The notes beneath the pieces are model-generated. The model saw only the letters and a list, made by a program, of their open reading frames with translations, did not search any database and was not told the DNA's origin. From the NCBI GenBank assembly GCA_965220715.1, contig OZ244843.1, positions 4,216,001 through 4,280,000 of the forward strand: 64,000 bases of DNA, given 5' to 3'. Below are positions 60,622 to 64,000 of this stretch, one piece after another (the first letter of the stretch is position 1; each line of letters begins with the position of its first letter). Both the position numbers and the translations under genes were made by a program. This DNA comes from Bin5 sp965220715. Lineage in GTDB: Bacteria > Chloroflexota > Anaerolineae > Caldilineales > Caldilineaceae.

Positions 60622-61854
60622 ATGATTCAACTCGCGCCGGTGCGGCAGTCCGTTTCTGAACAGCAAGTTGACAATGTGTCGGCCGCAGTATGGAACGGTC
60701 TAAACGCGGTTGCATTGTCTGGGCGGGTTCGGCCTGGGATGCGGGTGGCCGTGGCCGTAGGCAGCCGGGGAATCTCCTGTTACAGGGAGGTAGTGAAGGC
60801 GGTCGTCGAAACTTTGCAGGCTCTGGGGGCCGAGCCGTTCCTCGTCCCGGCAATGGGTAGTCACGGAGGGGGCACTGCCGAAGGTCAGCATGCGGTCCTC
60901 GTCGGCTACGGAATGGCTGACCTGGGCGTTCCCATTCACAGCAGCCTGGAAGTGAAACAAATCGGCGAAACCGGCGGAATGCCGATCTACTGGGACAGGC
61001 ACGCGGCCGAGGCCGATGCGGTCATCCCTGTCAATCGGGTCAAGGCCCACACTGCATTTCGCGCCGACCACGAGAGCGGCCTGTGTAAAATCATGACAAT
61101 CGGCTTGGGCAAAAAGCGGGGGGCGGCGACGCTCCACGCCCACGACGCCGCAACCGCGATCCCCTTGGCCGCGCAGGTCATTTTGAAGACAATGCCGGTC
61201 GTAGCAGGTGTTGCCATCGTCGAGAACGGCCGCCACGCGGCGGCTGAAATCGCAGTCTTGCCGGGTGAACGGATATTTCAGGAGGAGCCGCGGTTGTTGC
61301 AGCAGGCAAAGGCGCTCCAGCCATCCATCCCCTTCGACGACCTTGATCTGCTGGTCGTGCACGAGATGGGTAAGAACATCAGCGGCACCGGCATGGATAC
61401 CAACATTATAGGGATGTGGCGGCGTAATGGCGGTCCCAGAGACCCGAACTTTCGCGTCCTGGCGGTCCTTGATCTGACGCCTGACAGCCACGGCAATGCC
61501 TCCGGCGTAGGGCTGGCCGACCTCATCCCAGAACGGTTGCGGGCCAAGATCGACTGGCACGCCACCTATACGAACTGCCTCACTGCAGGCAACTTCGCCG
61601 CCGCCAAGCAGCCCGTCACTCTGGCGTCGGATCGGGAGGTCATTGAGACCGGACTGATGGGCAAAAATGCCGCCACTGCGCGCGTTGCCTGGATTCAGAA
61701 CACGCTTGAACTGGAGACACTTTGGCTTTCGCCCGCACTGTTGGAAGAAGTCGACAAAACGCAGACACTTACTCAGGTCGGGAAAGCGCAAAAAGTTCAA
61801 TTCACTGCCGACGGAGCGCTGCTGCCTCCGGTAGCCGAGAAAATCGTTTCTTGA
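60622..61854 (+). CDS. LarA-like (lactate racemase N-terminal domain, DUF2088) protein
   Basis: The 410-residue protein matches the LarA family: LVPAMGSHGGGTAEGQ, GMADLGVPIHSS, VNRVKAHTAFR with ESGLCKIMTIGLGKKRGA, and a C-terminal part with LDLTPDSHGNASGVGLADL. LarA proteins hold the nickel-pincer cofactor covalently through a lysine and racemise or epimerise 2-hydroxy acids. The lar biosynthesis genes lie at 10565-13650. This protein belongs to a distant branch, so substrate is unknown and cofactor use is inferred. It starts 25 bp after prfB. Confidence 0.82.
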   Translation: MIQLAPVRQSVSEQQVDNVSAAVWNGLNAVALSGRVRPGMRVAVAVGSRGISCYREVVKAVVETLQALGAEPFLVPAMGSHGGGTAEGQHAVLVGYGMADLGVPIHSSLEVKQIGETGGMPIYWDRHAAEADAVIPVNRVKAHTAFRADHESGLCKIMTIGLGKKRGAATLHAHDAATAIPLAAQVILKTMPVVAGVAIVENGRHAAAEIAVLPGERIFQEEPRLLQQAKALQPSIPFDDLDLLVVHEMGKNISGTGMDTNIIGMWRRNGGPRDPNFRVLAVLDLTPDSHGNASGVGLADLIPERLRAKIDWHATYTNCLTAGNFAAAKQPVTLASDREVIETGLMGKNAATARVAWIQNTLELETLWLSPALLEEVDKTQTLTQVGKAQKVQFTADGALLPPVAEKIVS

Positions 61855-61872
61855 GACCTCAAAGGAGTTTAC

Positions 61873-62568
61873 ATGCCCCCGCCTGATGGCGCCGTGGCTC
61901 TGACATTCGACCTCTTTGGCACCATCCTGGACTTGGGGGGCAGCCTCAAACCTGCTATCACCGTACTCCTTGAAAGGGAGGCGCCGACCAGATCGCCGGA
62001 AACGTTCTGGGATCAGTGGCGGGCGCGTCAGCGGCTGGAGCAATACCAGGATACGATCATGATGATGGGCCACGCCGGCTATCTCGAAACAGTGCGGCGG
62101 GCGTTGCATTACGTGTTTCGGCTGAACGGGATGAAGCCGACGGAGCAGCGCATGCAGGAGTTGATGGCGGCCTGGCAGAGTCTTTCCCCCTTTCCGGAGG
62201 TAGGCCCGGGGCTGGAACGACTCCACAGCCAATATCGGCTGGTCGTACTCTCCAACGGGGACCCCCACTTTTTGGATCACCTGGTCAACAACCGCGTGCA
62301 GTTCCCATTTGACGATGTCATCTCCGCCACGGACAACGGCGCGTTCAAGCCCCATCCAGGTGTCTACCGGCGGGCGGCCCATCTGCTCGCTCTGGAAGTC
62401 AGCGAATGCATGATGGTTTCAGCCAACGCCTTCGATTGCGTGGGCGCACGCGCCTGCGGCTACACGGCGGCCTATGTGAACCGCTACAAGCTGCCAGTCG
62501 AGGACTCGCTCTTCCTGCCGGCGCTTACCGTGGCCAACTTCACCGAATTGGCCGACGCACTGCTGTGA
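61873..62568 (+). CDS. HAD hydrolase, 2-haloacid dehalogenase-like
   Basis: A 231-residue HAD-superfamily protein. The nucleophile is in ALTFDLFGTILDLGG; the second Asp of phosphatases is replaced (DLFGT rather than DxDGT), as in type II haloacid dehalogenases, and motif 2 is VVLSNGDPHF, with the later Lys in GAFKPHPGVYRRA and CMMVSANAFDCVGARACGY. Cap domain around residues 20-95. True dehalogenase activity or another substrate is possible. It begins 18 bp after the LarA-like gene, so the two are probably coexpressed. Confidence 0.85.
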   Translation: MPPPDGAVALTFDLFGTILDLGGSLKPAITVLLEREAPTRSPETFWDQWRARQRLEQYQDTIMMMGHAGYLETVRRALHYVFRLNGMKPTEQRMQELMAAWQSLSPFPEVGPGLERLHSQYRLVVLSNGDPHFLDHLVNNRVQFPFDDVISATDNGAFKPHPGVYRRAAHLLALEVSECMMVSANAFDCVGARACGYTAAYVNRYKLPVEDSLFLPALTVANFTELADALL

Positions 62569-62655
62569 AAGCCGGCCTGTCACTCCTGTGCGGGCACCAA
62601 AGCATGACGCAGTCGGCTGGCACTACGGACGCGCCAATGTTGCGGTTCCACACTG

Positions 62656-62675
62656 ACAATTCGTCGAAGAATTGT
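62656..62675. promoter_or_regulatory. Inverted repeat overlapping the tRNA promoter
   Basis: ACAATTC-GTCGAA-GAATTGT is a perfect 7-bp inverted repeat whose right arm overlaps the -35 element. It could be an operator or the end of the HAD gene's transcript. No T run follows. Confidence 0.5.
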
Positions 62676-62701
62676 ACAGACATTACTGAATGTGCTAGGA
62701 T
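62672..62701 (+). promoter_or_regulatory. Candidate tRNA-Ser promoter
   Basis: TTGTAC (62672-62677) and TAGGAT (62696-62701) with an 18-bp spacer, 36 bp before the mature tRNA 5' end. Confidence 0.5.
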
Positions 62702-62736
62702 CGCTAGTGCCGGGCCGGCCCGGCATGGGTACTTTC

Positions 62737-62826
<90 letters not shown>

Positions 62827-62830
62827 TCGG

Positions 62831-62863
62831 TTCCCGGGCATAATGTGTCCGGGAATTCTTTTT
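62831..62863 (+). terminator. Rho-independent terminator after tRNA-Ser
   Basis: TTCCCGG (62831-62837) and CCGGGAA (62849-62855) form a perfect 7-bp stem over an 11-nt loop, followed directly by TTCTTTTT. A strong terminator, 7 bp after the tRNA. Confidence 0.88.
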
Positions 62864-62946
62864 GATCAGACAGTAGTGTTCGCCCTGCCTTCCCGTTTAC
62901 AATCAGCGGGACATGCTGGGCAGAAGGCAGAAAGGGGATCGCAGGT

Positions 62947-64000
62947 ATGGAGTGGAGTCGGGCGGCCCGGCTACCCCAGACCAGCGGTGGGTTGGGCCTT
63001 CCGCTTGGTGCGCCGTACACCGCCGGCAGACTGGTAGGCAGTGCTGCAGCGATTTTCGGGCTGCTGGGCCTAGCATGGCTGGTGGCGGCATTGCCACTGC
63101 GCTGGTCAGCAGCGGCGGTTGCCGCTGGCGGTGCGGCCATGCTACTGTTGCGTTTCCCGTACTTGATCTGGCCAGGGCTGGCAGTTGTGCTGCCCTTCGC
63201 CAGCGGTTTCAAGATTGGTCCGCTCAGCCTGGCAGACGGTATCTTAGGGGCCGCCGTCCTTTTGTGGTTTGTAGACGGCGTGCGAAAGGACAGACTTCGC
63301 CTTAACACAGGGCTTCTGCCGTTACTCTTCATTGTCTATCTGCTGGCGCTCCTGCTTTCCTTTCCCAATGCGATAGATGTGCTAGAAGCGCTTCAAGGCG
63401 TGATCAAGTGGGTGCAGATGCTGGTGGCGATTCTGTTAATCCAGCAGGCGCTGTCGCCGCGCCAAGTGCGTTGGCTGGTCTGGGGCCTGTTGACGGGCGG
63501 CATGCTGCAGGCCGCACTCGGATTGTACCAGTTTGTCTTCCGTATCGGACCGCCCAATTTTCTGGTGCTGGACCGCTTTATGCGGGCGGCGGGCACGTTC
63601 GGCCAGCCAAATCCATTTGCCGGTTATTTGGGGCTTACTCTACCGGTAGCGGTTGCGCTCTTCATGTTGAATCTTATTTCAGTCGTGAAACGATCGGGGA
63701 CGGGTCGGAAACAAGGCTTGGCTGGCACTGCCCTCTATGGAGGGGCAGCAACAATTATCGGCCTGGGATTGCTGGCGAGTTGGAGCAGGGGGGCCTGGCT
63801 GGGCGCCGCCGTAAGCATGGCACTTGTCCTCCTCATTCATGGCGGACGATTGGTCAAAGGCGCTGCGCTCGGCGGGGCCGCCGCGTTGCTCCTGTTTGGC
63901 CCCATTCTGACACGCTTCATCCCCAGCTCGTTGACCGATCGATTTGCCGACCTGCCTGTCTACTTGGGTATGGGTATGTGGGAGGTGGTCCAGCAGCCGG
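62947..64000 (+). CDS. O-antigen ligase/polymerase family membrane protein, C-terminus cut by window edge
   Basis: From ATG 62947 the frame is open to the window edge (351 codons seen). It has about ten hydrophobic segments and the Wzy_C/O-antigen ligase region: RAAGTFGQPNPFAGYLGLT and, after it, LLASWSRGAWLGAAVSMALV, where the arginine of SRG is the likely ligand site of this family. It would use lipid-linked glycans at the outer face of the inner membrane. manC at 54232 supplies GDP-mannose to such pathways. The start is the first ATG before family-like sequence. Confidence 0.82.
   Translation, partial: MEWSRAARLPQTSGGLGLPLGAPYTAGRLVGSAAAIFGLLGLAWLVAALPLRWSAAAVAAGGAAMLLLRFPYLIWPGLAVVLPFASGFKIGPLSLADGILGAAVLLWFVDGVRKDRLRLNTGLLPLLFIVYLLALLLSFPNAIDVLEALQGVIKWVQMLVAILLIQQALSPRQVRWLVWGLLTGGMLQAALGLYQFVFRIGPPNFLVLDRFMRAAGTFGQPNPFAGYLGLTLPVAVALFMLNLISVVKRSGTGRKQGLAGTALYGGAATIIGLGLLASWSRGAWLGAAVSMALVLLIHGGRLVKGAALGGAAALLLFGPILTRFIPSSLTDRFADLPVYLGMGMWEVVQQP

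Noticed and set aside
60700..62382. A 560-codon minus-strand frame
   Set aside because: It covers the LarA-like and HAD genes in the antisense direction, has no family features, and is explained by high GC and codon bias.

Overview
The window is GC-rich, gene-dense bacterial chromosome with no rRNA, no CRISPR array and no recognisable insertion sequence. The mix of genes suggests a Chloroflexota bacterium, perhaps Caldilinea/Anaerolinea-like: a menaquinone operon, LarBEC nickel-pincer cofactor genes, phytanoyl-CoA dioxygenases, a mandelate-racemase-type enzyme, aldo/keto reductases and a fused ChlI/ChlD-type chelatase. The assignment rests on protein character only and is an inference.

Layout. 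1-10 kb: peripheral catabolic genes (lactonase, desaturase, cupin, inositol-phosphatase-like, SDR, enolase superfamily, aldo/keto reductase), interrupted at 2.5-4.2 kb by a visibly AT-richer DUF262+HEPN gene pair that resembles a defence cassette. An SDR with an internal deletion (4.4 kb) and a Nudix gene with two nonsense codons (10.2-10.6 kb) are decaying genes. 10.5-13.7 kb: larB-larE-larC on the minus strand; a LarA-like protein lies at 60.6 kb. 13.8-15.9 kb: two near-duplicate aldo/keto reductases. 16-25 kb: ABC-class ATPase, double DinB-like protein, histidine phosphatase, phosphoribosyltransferase, prfA-prmC, a Cof-type HAD phosphatase and half of a sugar ABC permease. 25-28.4 kb: phytanoyl-CoA dioxygenase, cobalamin-binding radical SAM protein, TetR regulator.

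28.5-37.3 kb: menF-menD-menB-menE and menH, with a BrnT-type toxin gene, an unusual partner protein made of three 64-residue repeats, and a second phytanoyl-CoA dioxygenase lying between menE and menH. 37.4-49 kb: flippase-like membrane protein, PHP phosphoesterase, a TPR-like protein, a ChlI/ChlD chelatase gene split by a -1 frame change at an A8 run, an ECF sigma/anti-sigma pair followed by a bactofilin-like membrane protein, ettA and a phosphodiesterase. 49.3-62.6 kb: housekeeping block: a frameshifted CDP-alcohol phosphatidyltransferase, ffh, rpsP, khpA, rimM, dprA, manC, an acidic two-TM protein, dgt, ftsY, prfB (with the classic +1 frameshift site), LarA-like and HAD proteins. It ends with tRNA-Ser(CGA), a clear terminator, and the start of an O-antigen ligase-like gene cut by the window edge.

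The best candidates for something undescribed are the BrnT/triple-repeat pair inside the men cluster, the DUF262-HEPN pair in which the DUF262 protein lacks its usual nuclease domain, and the slippery-site ChlI/ChlD gene.
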